From NCBI GenBank assembly GCA_016783455.1, contig JADHWN010000005.1, forward strand, positions 1-64,000: DNA of 64,000 bases. The letters are read 5' to 3'. This document shows positions 1 through 8,865 of the stretch, piece after piece. The notes under the pieces are model-generated. The model was not told the DNA's origin and searched no databases. It worked only from the letters and a program-made list of their open reading frames with translations. How positions within the stretch are numbered: the first letter of the stretch is position 1; every line of letters starts with the position of its first letter. Position numbers and translations under genes: made by a program. This DNA comes from Candidatus Bathyarchaeota archaeon (GTDB taxonomy: Archaea > Thermoproteota > Bathyarchaeia > TCS64).

Positions 1-195
1 GTGTTTAGCTCAGATTAAAATAAGCGAGATTTATTTATATTCTATCTAGTTTTTGCTAAATAAATCATGAAAATGTTAAAATAAGCACTGTTTAGAATTT
101 AATTTGACTTATATGCGTAACGAGCTAAACACGTACTAAGATTTAAACCTTCGATGTATGATTAGGACAGAGACAAGGGTCGAGTCGGTATTGGA
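1..195. other. AT-rich intergenic start of window
   Basis: This stretch is AT-rich and contains no ORF or RNA gene that I can support. It lies upstream of a small membrane-protein gene and may hold its promoter, but no single TATA element stands out. Confidence 0.4.
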
Positions 196-573
196 TTGTC
201 TGCTTTGAAGCGTATGCTCTTGGTGGCCCTCGGATGGGCGGTCTTTCATGGACAGCTTCAGTTCAACATCCTCGTCAATGAGAGCAGTGGCATCACACCA
301 GTCTGGTTTCTACTGGTCTTCCTAATGGCGCTCCTGGCTTCTTCTCTGCTCGAAGAGTTCGAACAGGCATTGAAAACATGGCTGGCATCGATCGTGTTTT
401 CAGTCGTCATCGTATTGCTGCTCATCACTCTCCCAATAGCCTTCGGGGTGCTCGCTTCAGAGTTCGCCCCATTAATCCTCGCGGGATCGATACAGCCTAT
501 GGCCACATTATTGATACTGACGGCGCCAATCAACCTGCTAGGGTGTTTCTTGGGCCAAATGCTTAGAAAATAA
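196..573 (+). CDS. small hypothetical membrane protein
   Basis: This 125-residue protein has about three hydrophobic segments (roughly residues 36-52, 62-88 and 93-120) and a possible fourth at the N-terminus, so it should sit in the cytoplasmic membrane. I do not recognise a family. The frame opens at a TTG at 196; an ATG at 214 is an alternative start that removes six residues. It converges on the dpp operon, whose last gene ends 13 bases beyond its stop. No function is proposed. Confidence 0.5.
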   Translation: MSALKRMLLVALGWAVFHGQLQFNILVNESSGITPVWFLLVFLMALLASSLLEEFEQALKTWLASIVFSVVIVLLLITLPIAFGVLASEFAPLILAGSIQPMATLLILTAPINLLGCFLGQMLRK

Positions 574-586
574 ACTGATTTAATAT

Positions 587-1579
587 TCAGCCTTGGTTGA
601 GATGGCAAGCCACCACGTGGCCATTGCCCACATCCACGAGTTCCGGCTCGAGTCTGGAGCAGATCTCCTTGGCCAGCAGGCACCTGCTGTAGAACCTGCA
701 TCGCCTGGGGGGGTTGATGGGGCTGATGACCTCTCCCTTAATGTTCACCTTCCCCCTCCTAGCCTTTGGATTCGGGACCGGCGTCGCCTCCAGGAGGGCT
801 CGTGTATAGGGGTGAATGGGGTTATTGACTATCTCGTCGCTGCTCGCCATCTCCATGATCCTGCCGAGGTACATGATGGCGATCCTGTCGCAGAAATGCC
901 TCGCAACAGCGAGCTCGTGGGTGATGAACAGGTAGGACCGGGTCAGCACCTTGAGCTCCATCATCAGGTTCAGGATCTCGCCACGGGTGGAGGTGTCAAG
1001 CATGGAGACCGGCTCATCCGCCACCACGAAGTCCGGGTGGATTATCAGGGCTCGGGCTACGGCGATACGCTGTCTCTGCCCACCGCTGAGCTCATGGGGG
1101 TAGCGGAACATGAAGTCCCTGGGGGGAGTAAGTCTCACTTTCTCCAGGATCTCGGCTACCTTCTCCTCCTTATCCGCATCGTTCTCTATTAGATGGTTGA
1201 CCTCCAAAGGTTCTGCCACCAAGTCCAGGACAGTCATCCTGGGGTTCAGGGACTCGTAGGGGTCCTGGAAGATGATCTGCATCTTGGGCCTCAGCTTCCT
1301 CATCTCGCTGTTAGAGAGAGACACGATGTTGGTGTCCATGTAATAGATCTCGCCGCTCGTAGGCTCCAGGAGGCGGATCAGTAGCCGGCCGAGCGTGGTC
1401 TTCCCGCAGCCACTCTCCCCGACCAGGCCGAGGACCTCGTCCGTTTGTATGTCGAAAGAGACATTGTCGACCGCGTGGACGAACAGTTCTTCCTTGGCTA
1501 GGAAAGAGCTGAAGAAGCCCCTTCTTATCGGGAACAGCTTCCTGAGCTCTCTGACTCTGATTATGGGCTCCTCGCTCAG
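587..1579 (-). CDS. dppF: oligopeptide ABC transporter ATP-binding protein DppF/OppF, CTG start
   Basis: This is the second ATPase of a Dpp/Opp peptide importer and should act at the inner face of the membrane. It has Walker A GESGCGKTT, a Q-loop (IFQDPYESLNP), the signature ELSGGQRQR, Walker B (VVADEP) and the C-terminal oligopeptide-binding-site extension with a Cys pattern (CRFYSRC). No ATG, GTG or TTG precedes Walker A in this frame. The frame opens just after an in-frame TGA, and the only plausible start is a CTG at 1577-1579. It overlaps the TGA stop of dppD in a CTGA arrangement and lies six bases after a strong GAGGTGA ribosome-binding site. This gives 330 residues, the usual family length. 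Starting at the first ATG (1339) would remove Walker A and is unlikely. Confidence 0.9.
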   Translation of the reverse strand: MSEEPIIRVRELRKLFPIRRGFFSSFLAKEELFVHAVDNVSFDIQTDEVLGLVGESGCGKTTLGRLLIRLLEPTSGEIYYMDTNIVSLSNSEMRKLRPKMQIIFQDPYESLNPRMTVLDLVAEPLEVNHLIENDADKEEKVAEILEKVRLTPPRDFMFRYPHELSGGQRQRIAVARALIIHPDFVVADEPVSMLDTSTRGEILNLMMELKVLTRSYLFITHELAVARHFCDRIAIMYLGRIMEMASSDEIVNNPIHPYTRALLEATPVPNPKARRGKVNIKGEVISPINPPRRCRFYSRCLLAKEICSRLEPELVDVGNGHVVACHLNQG

Positions 1580-2556
1580 TGTAGGTCACCTCTAGGGTGG
1601 TGGCACGCGACATAATGTTTCTCTGATATCTCCCTCAACTCCGGTGTAGGCTCCTGCCTGCAGATCTCCGTCGCCGCTGGACATCTGGGATGGAACCTGC
1701 ATCCCAGCGGTGGGTCGAGGAGGTTCGGTGGCGCTCCCGGTATGAACTCGAATGTGCTCTTCCTCTCCTTGTCCTCCACCGTTGGGAATGTGCTTATCAG
1801 CCCGTGAGTGTAGTGGTGTCTGGGATTCTCGAAGACCCCCTCGATCCCCCCCCACTCAACTATCCTCCCAGCGTACATGATGTTCAGGTAGTCGCACAGC
1901 TCGGCCAGGACGGAGATGTCGTGGCTGATGACTACCATGGAGAGGTTCATCTCGGCCTTGAGCCTCCTGAGCAGGTCCATGAGCTGCTTCTGTACAATAA
2001 CATCCAGCGCCGTAGTCGGCTCATCGGCTATAACGAGCTGGGGATCGCAGGCAAGGGCCATGGCGATCATAGCCCTCTGGCGCATCCCCCCGCTGAACTC
2101 GTGGGGGTAGTGGCGCCCCATAGTTGGGTCGATGTCCACTCTTTTCAGGAGGTCGCGTGCTGTCGCTAGACGCTCACTCTTCTTCGTCTTCGTGCTGTGG
2201 AGCTTGATGGCTTCCGCTATCTGGTCCTCGACCTTGAAGACGGGGTTGAGGGCGTTCATGGCCCCCTGGAAGATCATGGAGATTTGATTCCAACGGACGT
2301 TCACCCTGAAGTCCTTCTCATCCAAGCTGTAAATATCGTCGCCCTCGAATATCAGAGACCCGCCCTCTATCATACCGTTTTCAGGGAGAAGCTTAAGGAA
2401 GGAAAGGCCGAGGGTGGTCTTCCCGCATCCTGATTCTCCGGCCAATCCCACCGAAGTCCCTTCTTCAACTATGAAGTTTACGCCGTCAACCGCCTTTACG
2501 ACACCTTTCGTGGTATGGTAATAGACTTTCAGATCTGAGACTTCGAGGAGGTTCAT
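1576..2556 (-). CDS. dppD: oligopeptide ABC transporter ATP-binding protein DppD/OppD
   Basis: This first ATPase of the peptide importer has Walker A at residues 40-48 (GESGCGKTT), signature EFSGGMRQR, Walker B (LVIADEPTTALD), an H-loop (ISHD) and the OppD/DppD C-terminal domain with CRFHPRC. Its 326 residues match the family. It pairs with DppF to power uptake through DppB and DppC. Its start lies one base past the end of dppC, and its stop overlaps the dppF start, so the genes are translationally coupled. Confidence 0.95.
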   Translation of the reverse strand: MNLLEVSDLKVYYHTTKGVVKAVDGVNFIVEEGTSVGLAGESGCGKTTLGLSFLKLLPENGMIEGGSLIFEGDDIYSLDEKDFRVNVRWNQISMIFQGAMNALNPVFKVEDQIAEAIKLHSTKTKKSERLATARDLLKRVDIDPTMGRHYPHEFSGGMRQRAMIAMALACDPQLVIADEPTTALDVIVQKQLMDLLRRLKAEMNLSMVVISHDISVLAELCDYLNIMYAGRIVEWGGIEGVFENPRHHYTHGLISTFPTVEDKERKSTFEFIPGAPPNLLDPPLGCRFHPRCPAATEICRQEPTPELREISEKHYVACHHPRGDLH

Positions 2557-2557
2557 A

Positions 2558-4060
2558 TCATCGCCTCCTTAGTCTCGGGTTCAATATCTCGTCGAGGGAA
2601 AAGCCTATCATAACGAAGCTGACTGCTAGGAGGGCGATACACAGCCCGGGGGGAACGACCCAATATAGCTCCTTGATGGCGGCATAATAGACGATGTCAT
2701 GCAGCATCTGGCCCCAGCTCATGATGCTGGGGTCGCCGAGACCTAGGAAGCTCAGGGCCGCCTCGGCTGTTATGGCCCCTGGGACGCTTGTAGCGAGGCT
2801 CACGTACACGAGGCCCATGACGTTGGGTAGGATGTGCCTGATCGTTATGTGGGTGGTGGAGCCGCCCGCTGCGCGGGCCGCCTCGATGAATGTCCTCTCC
2901 TTCAAGCTCAAGACTTGGCTTCTCACGGTGCGGCTGAAGCCCATCCAGCCCAATAGGCTGATGACCAGTATTATGTTGAAGACACTCTGGCCCAGAATGG
3001 CGATTAGTATTAGGAGTAGGGGGAGGAATGGGATCACCAAGAGCATGTCTGCGAAGCGCATTGACAGTTCGTCGACCCACCCCCCGGTGAAGCCCGCGAA
3101 GAGGCCCACGACCAACCCGATGCTCACGGAGATGAAGGCGGACAGCATGCCCACGAAGAGGGATGTCTTCGCGCCATGGGCCAGCTGGCTGTACACGTCG
3201 CGGCCCCACTGGTCTGTGCCGAGAAGTCCATAGCAGGTGCCCATCAGCTCAATGCTCAAGTCATCGACGTAGAGACGGGTTGTGACGGTTGATTCCGTAT
3301 CGATGTCATCGAAGGATGCCCTAAAATAGAATTCGTAGTCACCGGCTCCGTTGAAGATTATTTGAGCTGGATCAGCGAACACTCCGTCGGGGAAGATCAT
3401 CTTCACCCTTATCGAATACGAGTCCACCTTGTACTCGGGATATGACCATATAGTATCCGAGGGTATGTCCTTCTGCCATAGGATGTACTCTTCTCCTTTT
3501 GCGTCAACCAGGACAAGCCCGAGTTTCAAACGTGTGCCCTCGAGGCCTTCGGCTTTGTAGCTCAGAACGGTTGTGAACCTCTTGGGAGGAGATGAATATT
3601 CCCACGAGAAGGTCTTGGAGATCTTGATGTCTGCAGTGGATGAACTGCTGGATTCTCTGTTCAAACTCATGAGGATTGAGCCAGGTCCACTACCGCGGTC
3701 GTAGCCTTCTCCGGAGTGTGTGACTGTAAAGCTATCCTCGGAGCTTGATTCAATGTCCCACTCTGAGAGTGCCTCGGGATCCTCGAAGCCTACATCCATA
3801 ACAGGCTTCAAGTTAGGGACCAGGTTTTGATAACCTGGGAGGTTCTTGAACCACGCCGGAGGTACTCTCCTGCCCCCAACATCCCAGTCATCTACAGGGT
3901 GGTTCTCTGATAACATCGGTCCGAAGGCGGCGAATAAAACGAAGAAGAGGATCAGACCTATGCCGAAGAGCCCCTTTCTATTCTGCTTATAAACGCCCCA
4001 GAATCCCTTCGCTCGACTCATCAAGAGGTTGAATCTTTTTCTGCGGGTCGATATTGTCAT
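2558..4060 (-). CDS. dppC: peptide ABC transporter permease DppC with extracytoplasmic beta-rich insertion
   Basis: This 500-residue permease is about 200 residues longer than a typical DppC. It has the family's N-terminal first membrane helix (about residues 28-48), then an external region, then GTDQWGRDVYSQL and five membrane helices with the permease EAA-type loop (EAARAAGGS). Between TM1 and the GTDQWGRD motif, roughly residues 95-270, lies a Ser/Thr- and aromatic-rich insertion with alternating beta pattern. It begins near VGFEDPEALSEW and ends near YVDDLSIELMG, which recalls carbohydrate-binding jelly-roll modules. The insertion would face outward next to the solute-binding protein. The fold assignment is inference; the permease assignment is firm. 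Confidence 0.9.
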   Translation of the reverse strand: MTISTRRKRFNLLMSRAKGFWGVYKQNRKGLFGIGLILFFVLFAAFGPMLSENHPVDDWDVGGRRVPPAWFKNLPGYQNLVPNLKPVMDVGFEDPEALSEWDIESSSEDSFTVTHSGEGYDRGSGPGSILMSLNRESSSSSTADIKISKTFSWEYSSPPKRFTTVLSYKAEGLEGTRLKLGLVLVDAKGEEYILWQKDIPSDTIWSYPEYKVDSYSIRVKMIFPDGVFADPAQIIFNGAGDYEFYFRASFDDIDTESTVTTRLYVDDLSIELMGTCYGLLGTDQWGRDVYSQLAHGAKTSLFVGMLSAFISVSIGLVVGLFAGFTGGWVDELSMRFADMLLVIPFLPLLLILIAILGQSVFNIILVISLLGWMGFSRTVRSQVLSLKERTFIEAARAAGGSTTHITIRHILPNVMGLVYVSLATSVPGAITAEAALSFLGLGDPSIMSWGQMLHDIVYYAAIKELYWVVPPGLCIALLAVSFVMIGFSLDEILNPRLRRR

Positions 4061-4069
4061 TTTATCCCC

Positions 4070-5038
4070 TCAATATTGGATCCTCGGATCAATGTATCCG
4101 TAGACGACGTCTACAATCAAGTTGCAGACTATGGTGACCAATGCGAAGATATAGAACAACGCTTGAAGCACCGGGTAGTCGGTGAATTGAATTGCGGACC
4201 AAGTGTAAAGCCCTAAACCTCGCCAGGAAAACACTGTTTCCGTCAGTATCGCGCCGTTTAAAAGACCTGGGATCTGAAGAGCGATATTTGTAACGAGAGG
4301 CAACATCGCGTTGCGGAAAGCGTGTTTGAAGAGCACGCCTCTCTCAGACACTCCTTTTGCCCTGGCCGTTGTGATGTAATCCTCGTGAAGGGCCTCAAGC
4401 AATGTGCTCCTCATCATGAGCAGCCAAGCCCCGTACTGGAAGAGGAACAGGGTCAGGCCGGGAAGAAAGAGGTGCCAGGCGAGATCGAATATCCTCACAA
4501 TGGGGTCTAATGGCGGCGGCCTAGACATGGTTCCCGCAAGAGGAAATAGGCCGAATACATATCCCCCGACATAAATCATGAGTAATCCCATCCAGAAGGT
4601 CGGAAGGGCATAACTGAAGAGTGAGATCGAGACCGAGGTTAGATCGAATAGACTCCCGCGTTTGTACGCCGCATAGATTCCGAAGACCGTACCAAAGGTG
4701 ATGGCGAAGAAGAGGGAGACGCCCATCAGGAGCAGGGTGTTGGGGAGCCTCTCCATGATCTCTCTACCCACTGGTTCCAAGGAGTTATAGGAGTAGCCAA
4801 AGTCCCATGTCAATGTAGATTTCAGGTAGCGCACGTATTGTACGTGTAGTGGCTCCTGGAGTCCCCATAGCTCTATCAGGCGCTCGACTTGCTCGGGCTC
4901 AAGCCTCATGCCGCTGGCCACAATCTGGATTGGGTTGCCAGGCGCCATCCTGAAGATAATGAAGTTCAGCGTAAGGGCGAAAAATAGGAGGACGAAGCTA
5001 TAGAGTATCCTCTTCAGTATGTATCTTTTCAGTGACAT
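4070..5038 (-). CDS. dppB: peptide ABC transporter permease DppB
   Basis: This 322-residue permease shows the DppB/OppB architecture. It has an N-terminal membrane helix (YILKRILYSFVLLFFALTL), an external loop with FRMAPGNP, five further helices and the cytoplasmic coupling loop (TTARAKGVSERGVLFKHAFRNA). It would form the channel together with DppC. It lies nine bases upstream of dppC in the same operon and downstream of the solute-binding protein gene. Confidence 0.95.
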   Translation of the reverse strand: MSLKRYILKRILYSFVLLFFALTLNFIIFRMAPGNPIQIVASGMRLEPEQVERLIELWGLQEPLHVQYVRYLKSTLTWDFGYSYNSLEPVGREIMERLPNTLLLMGVSLFFAITFGTVFGIYAAYKRGSLFDLTSVSISLFSYALPTFWMGLLMIYVGGYVFGLFPLAGTMSRPPPLDPIVRIFDLAWHLFLPGLTLFLFQYGAWLLMMRSTLLEALHEDYITTARAKGVSERGVLFKHAFRNAMLPLVTNIALQIPGLLNGAILTETVFSWRGLGLYTWSAIQFTDYPVLQALFYIFALVTIVCNLIVDVVYGYIDPRIQY

Positions 5039-5084
5039 CGGTTACGCCTCTCTACCCATCTCTAATTAGACCTTTTTTAACTTG

Positions 5085-5128
5085 GTGATCCGAGAAAAAT
5101 ATAAAAAATAAAGGGTTGGATTATGGGT
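5085..5128 (-). promoter_or_regulatory. AT-rich terminator/promoter region between SBP gene and dppB
   Basis: Read on the minus strand, a T-rich tract follows the solute-binding protein stop, with a TATA-like run at about 5095-5110. It could end a separate SBP transcript, start dppB transcription roughly 25 bases further on, or both. This would allow the binding protein to be made in excess, as is common for such operons. The sequence alone cannot separate the possibilities. Confidence 0.35.
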
Positions 5129-7222
5129 TTATGATTCTCTTCTGGACATGAAGATTGCGATAGCGCCTACGAGTATGGCGATACCTATTGAGGCGTATCC
5201 TAGGTTTGAAGCGCTGCTGAGTCCAGCCTGCAGATTTGACGTCTGTGTTTCAATTCCCGAGATGTCGGAGGTGAGGGATACGATCTCTGCGTCCAAGGTT
5301 CCGATGTTAGCGTCCAAGGCTTCGATGTTATCGGCCAAGTCGCCGATGCTATCGACGCTTGAACCAATCAGCTCTAGGGCACTGGCCTGGAAGTCGGTGA
5401 ACTGCGAACTGAGCTCGCTGATGGACTCTGCCTGCACCTCGACAGCCAGATTAGCCGCCGCAAGCTGAGCCCGGAGCATACTTAGCGATTTTGCCTGCCC
5501 GATCTCAGCCATGGAGAGACCCTGGTAGAAGCGGTCAGGGAACTTCCAGTAGTCCTCGTTTGCCACAAGGTGGACGTACTCACCCGCTACATAGTCGACG
5601 AACTTCCAGGGTCCAAGACCGATCAGTTCGCCTTCTGCTACGGGGTCGTAGTCCTGCCAGTCGTCTCCGACGTCCTCCCATATGTGTTTGGGAAGGACGG
5701 GTATGTTGATGTAGTGGAATGCGAAGTAGCTAGTGGTATCCTGATAAACCTCGAGGGTGTAGTCATCGACGAGGACGACATCCTCTATGAATTGGGTAGA
5801 TGATGCATACCTAGGTATGCCCTGTTCCATGATGTAGTTGTATGTGAATTCCATGTCTTCAGCCGTGAAGGGAACGTCATCGTGCCAGATCGCGTCTTCG
5901 ACGAAGTGGAATGTTATCTTGATTCCGTCGACGCCAGTGGGGCTAACCCAGTCTTCGATCTCCCAGGACTCGGCCAGCCATCCCCAGTCATCGGCCAGGT
6001 CATATGGGTTATTTGTGTATGGAGATTCGTAGATCTTGTCGAGAACCTCCCAAGTGTATGTCCATGCCGCAGTCATCACGTTTAAGGTCTCAATGTCCGA
6101 CTTTATCCCGTATTCGATTCTGCCACCATAGTCTTGAGCCGCGGGGTGCATGTTGTATGTGCTCCACCAGCTGTTGATGCCAGTTCCAACCGCGTTTACC
6201 AGGTCCGTCCACTCGACCCTGTAGGCTTTGACTCCGATGTGGCCGTACATGGGTATGCCGGGGACCTGCTCAGCGATTATCTCCTGACACATGAAAGCAG
6301 CTTCCTTAGTGTCTTCGAAGGTGCTGGCGGTCTTCAGGAGGTCTGCCCAGTAGTCGAATGTGCTGTTGACGAAGCCCGGATAGTTGTAGCCACGCCATCC
6401 GCCTATGCATTCAGGGTCGAACTCCTTGCTGTGGTAGAAGTCAGCGAGGTGGTCGGGGTCTCTACCGAGTCCCCATCCGCCAGTGTAGACGTTCCACTCT
6501 CCGGCCGGGGTGTCCATAACTGCATTTGAGCAGACGGACCTCTCGACGGCCAGCTCACCCTCAATGGGCACGCCCAAGGCTTTTAACTCCGCGGCCAGCC
6601 ACTCGCCAGCCTGCTTCCGCTCAGGGTCGTCTATTCGGATGAAGAAGAGTACGTCCGCCATATTATCACCGGTTATGGGATCGTTCCTGATGCCGTCGGC
6701 GTCTGTGTCCGTGAAACCGCCGAGGTCCAACTCGGCTGCAGCCAACGCGGCGCTGTACTCATATGTCCTGATGTCCGGATTGGCCCAGCCACCAAGGACG
6801 ACGGGTACGGGGCTGTCCAGCGCATATCCGAATCCCTGCAGGATGTCTGTCTCGATCCGAGCCTTATCGACAAGGTGAGCGAGAGCCCTTCTGAAGTGGA
6901 CATCGCTAGTAGGCCAGCGTTGGCAGTTGATATCTATCAAGTAGTAACCGAGGTCAGCAGTGCTATCAGTCACGATGTTCGGGTCGGCCAGAGCGTCGGC
7001 AACCTTCTCGGCTGGGAGCTCCCAGTCCATGAGGTTGATATCACCCGTCTTCAAGGCGAGGTACTCCACTTCAGGATTCAGATAGATCTTGAAGAACAGC
7101 TCATCCGCCCAGGGACCGGTCAATTCAACCTCGTCTTCGGCCATCACTGGCAAGATTGGTAGGAAAAGAGTAATTAGTATTAAAAGTCCGATTGTCTTCT
7201 CTACTTTACTACGTTTAATCAT
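5129..7222 (-). CDS. dppA: peptide ABC transporter solute-binding protein, C-terminal coiled coil and membrane anchor
   Basis: This 697-residue family 5 (SBP_bac_5) extracellular solute-binding protein captures peptides for the adjacent DppBCDF. It has an N-terminal signal segment (residues about 10-28, LLILITLFLPILPVMA) and a typical two-lobe body, including the region DAIWHDDVPFTAEDMEFTY. After the body comes a helical stretch (about 595-670) rich in Asn/Asp/Ser/Leu with coiled-coil character, then a C-terminal membrane helix near 675-692 followed by SRRES. It would be held to the membrane by its C-terminus on a stalk rather than by an N-terminal lipid. This arrangement is common in archaea. 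The ATG start lies just after a good TATA element in the intergenic region. Confidence 0.93.
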   Translation of the reverse strand: MIKRSKVEKTIGLLILITLFLPILPVMAEDEVELTGPWADELFFKIYLNPEVEYLALKTGDINLMDWELPAEKVADALADPNIVTDSTADLGYYLIDINCQRWPTSDVHFRRALAHLVDKARIETDILQGFGYALDSPVPVVLGGWANPDIRTYEYSAALAAAELDLGGFTDTDADGIRNDPITGDNMADVLFFIRIDDPERKQAGEWLAAELKALGVPIEGELAVERSVCSNAVMDTPAGEWNVYTGGWGLGRDPDHLADFYHSKEFDPECIGGWRGYNYPGFVNSTFDYWADLLKTASTFEDTKEAAFMCQEIIAEQVPGIPMYGHIGVKAYRVEWTDLVNAVGTGINSWWSTYNMHPAAQDYGGRIEYGIKSDIETLNVMTAAWTYTWEVLDKIYESPYTNNPYDLADDWGWLAESWEIEDWVSPTGVDGIKITFHFVEDAIWHDDVPFTAEDMEFTYNYIMEQGIPRYASSTQFIEDVVLVDDYTLEVYQDTTSYFAFHYINIPVLPKHIWEDVGDDWQDYDPVAEGELIGLGPWKFVDYVAGEYVHLVANEDYWKFPDRFYQGLSMAEIGQAKSLSMLRAQLAAANLAVEVQAESISELSSQFTDFQASALELIGSSVDSIGDLADNIEALDANIGTLDAEIVSLTSDISGIETQTSNLQAGLSSASNLGYASIGIAILVGAIAIFMSRRES

Positions 7223-7374
7223 GTTTATCCGGTACTAACATGAAGTAGAGATATAAAAAAGGTATTACGCACGCCCTCCATGACTGGATAACTGGGAACA
7301 ACACATGCGCGCGGTAAACTTCGGAAAAAAGCCTTATATCGTCTCGTAGACGCCTGAGAGGATAACCCTGAGGG
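7223..7374. promoter_or_regulatory. divergent promoter region between SBP gene and MFS gene
   Basis: On the minus strand a TATA-like element (plus-strand 7249-7261, a run containing GATATAAAAAA) lies about 30 bases upstream of the SBP start, implying a very short leader. On the plus strand CCTTATATC at about 7332-7340 is positioned as a TATA box for the MFS gene. Both assignments rest on spacing and composition. Confidence 0.5.
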
Positions 7375-8673
7375 ATGTGCCAGTTCATGATAGAGTCGCT
7401 GCGGCAGAGACTTGAGTTCATGAACGGCAACATGCGCATCCTTACCGCGACCCAGGTCCTGGGGATGTTCTTCAGGAATATGGTCCTACCATACGTCAGC
7501 CTCTTCATACTAGCGGTCGGAGGGGAGCCGGCCCAGGTGGGCATCATAAACAGCCTCCGCCCCCTTGCGGGGCTGCTCATATTCCCCATCTCTGGGTACC
7601 TGACGGACCGCACGGGTCGGGTGAAGCTCATCGCCCTGGCAAACTATCTCACTGCCCTGACAATGCTGCTCTACGTCTTCGCGCCGAGCTGGGAGTGGAT
7701 CGCCGTGGGCGCACTGCTGCAGGGATTTATGGTCTTCCAGTTCCCTCCGACATCGGCTATCCTTGCCGACAGCTTGGACCCTAGAAACAGGGGGGTGGGC
7801 ATCGCCACGATGAACACCCTCGCCAACGGCGTCGCCATGTTCAGCCCGTACATCGCAGGGATAGTCCTCATGCTCCTCGGGAACAACAACGGCATGAGGG
7901 TACTGTACGGGTTTCTGGCGCTCTCCTCCATTGTCAACGCTACCCTCATACTCCGATACCTGAAGGAGACGGTCGAGATCGAGAAGACTGAGGCCAAGTT
8001 CAATGTATTAACGGTATTGAAAGAAGCCTATACAGGGATACCCGAACTACTGGGTAACCTGCCGAGGAGCGTGAAGGCGCTTGGATTTGTCGTAGGATTG
8101 GGCTTCGTGGCGAATGGGATCTTGAGCCCGTACTGGGTGGTCTACGTTACCGCTGAGGTCGGGCTCGCGAACATTGAATGGGGGCTGATCCTCCTGTTTG
8201 AGTCCATTTTCAAGACGGTCCTCACCATCCCATGCGGGATGTTGGCCGACAGGTACGGCAGGTCTAAGACGCTGATGGTTGCGATGTTCCTATCAGTCTT
8301 CTCTCTGCCCAGCCTGATCTTCGCTAGAACATTCACCCATGTCCTGCTGGTCCGCCTTGGTGCGGGGCTCGTCGGAGCCCTGTTCTTCCCCTCCAGTGCG
8401 GCTTTGATGGCTGACCTCGTTCCACGGGAGTTGAGGGGTAGAGTCATGTCCGCGATAGGACGTGGCAGCGTCCTGATCGGGGCTACGGGCGGTGGGACTG
8501 GAGGTCCCGGGATGGGCTACCTGTTCACGATACCCGTGATGGCAGCGTCGATAGTCGGGGGTGTCCTGTACTCGATGAACGTGAGCTACCCCTGGGTCTG
8601 CCTCCTCGGGATATCCATAGTTCAGCTGCTGTGCGTTATCCTGTTCATCCGCGACCCTAAGAAGGCTGAATAG
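7375..8673 (+). CDS. MFS transporter
   Basis: This 432-residue major facilitator protein has about 12 membrane helices and two copies of the family's loop motif: GYLTDRTGRVKL between TM2 and TM3, and GMLADRYGRSKT in the second half. Proline-rich segments and a long central loop (about residues 200-225) separate the halves. The substrate cannot be read from the sequence. It shares its general layout and phrases such as FAPSWEW with the MFS genes at 12602 and 34585, which look like paralogues. A nearby in-frame ATG at 7387 is an alternative start. Confidence 0.9.
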   Translation: MCQFMIESLRQRLEFMNGNMRILTATQVLGMFFRNMVLPYVSLFILAVGGEPAQVGIINSLRPLAGLLIFPISGYLTDRTGRVKLIALANYLTALTMLLYVFAPSWEWIAVGALLQGFMVFQFPPTSAILADSLDPRNRGVGIATMNTLANGVAMFSPYIAGIVLMLLGNNNGMRVLYGFLALSSIVNATLILRYLKETVEIEKTEAKFNVLTVLKEAYTGIPELLGNLPRSVKALGFVVGLGFVANGILSPYWVVYVTAEVGLANIEWGLILLFESIFKTVLTIPCGMLADRYGRSKTLMVAMFLSVFSLPSLIFARTFTHVLLVRLGAGLVGALFFPSSAALMADLVPRELRGRVMSAIGRGSVLIGATGGGTGGPGMGYLFTIPVMAASIVGGVLYSMNVSYPWVCLLGISIVQLLCVILFIRDPKKAE

Positions 8674-8737
8674 CAATCGGAGAACGACTTCAGGGCTAAG
8701 CTCAGGCTGGATGAATAATACCGGGTCGAGCAGTCTC

Positions 8738-8747
8738 CCTTTTTTTG
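8738..8747 (+). terminator. T-run terminator after MFS gene
   Basis: A pyrimidine run ending in seven T residues about 65 bases after the MFS stop is a plausible archaeal T-rich terminator. No strong hairpin precedes it. Confidence 0.35.
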
Positions 8748-8865
8748 AGTGAGGGATCTGGTGGCAGAAGGGCATCCCCGCGGCCTTGAACGCCAACGCA
8801 AGATATTAAAAATAAATGGTTCACCCTAGTCTGTGAGAGAGAATATCTCATAGGTCGTAAGAATA

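Noticed and set aside
258-701. Many long frames opposite real genes (for example 258-701, 12797-13219, 23939-24265, 43689-44501, 48335-49216)
   Set aside because: They mirror GC-rich codons of genes on the other strand, give low-complexity Arg/Pro/Gly/Val proteins, and lack family features and ribosome-binding sites.
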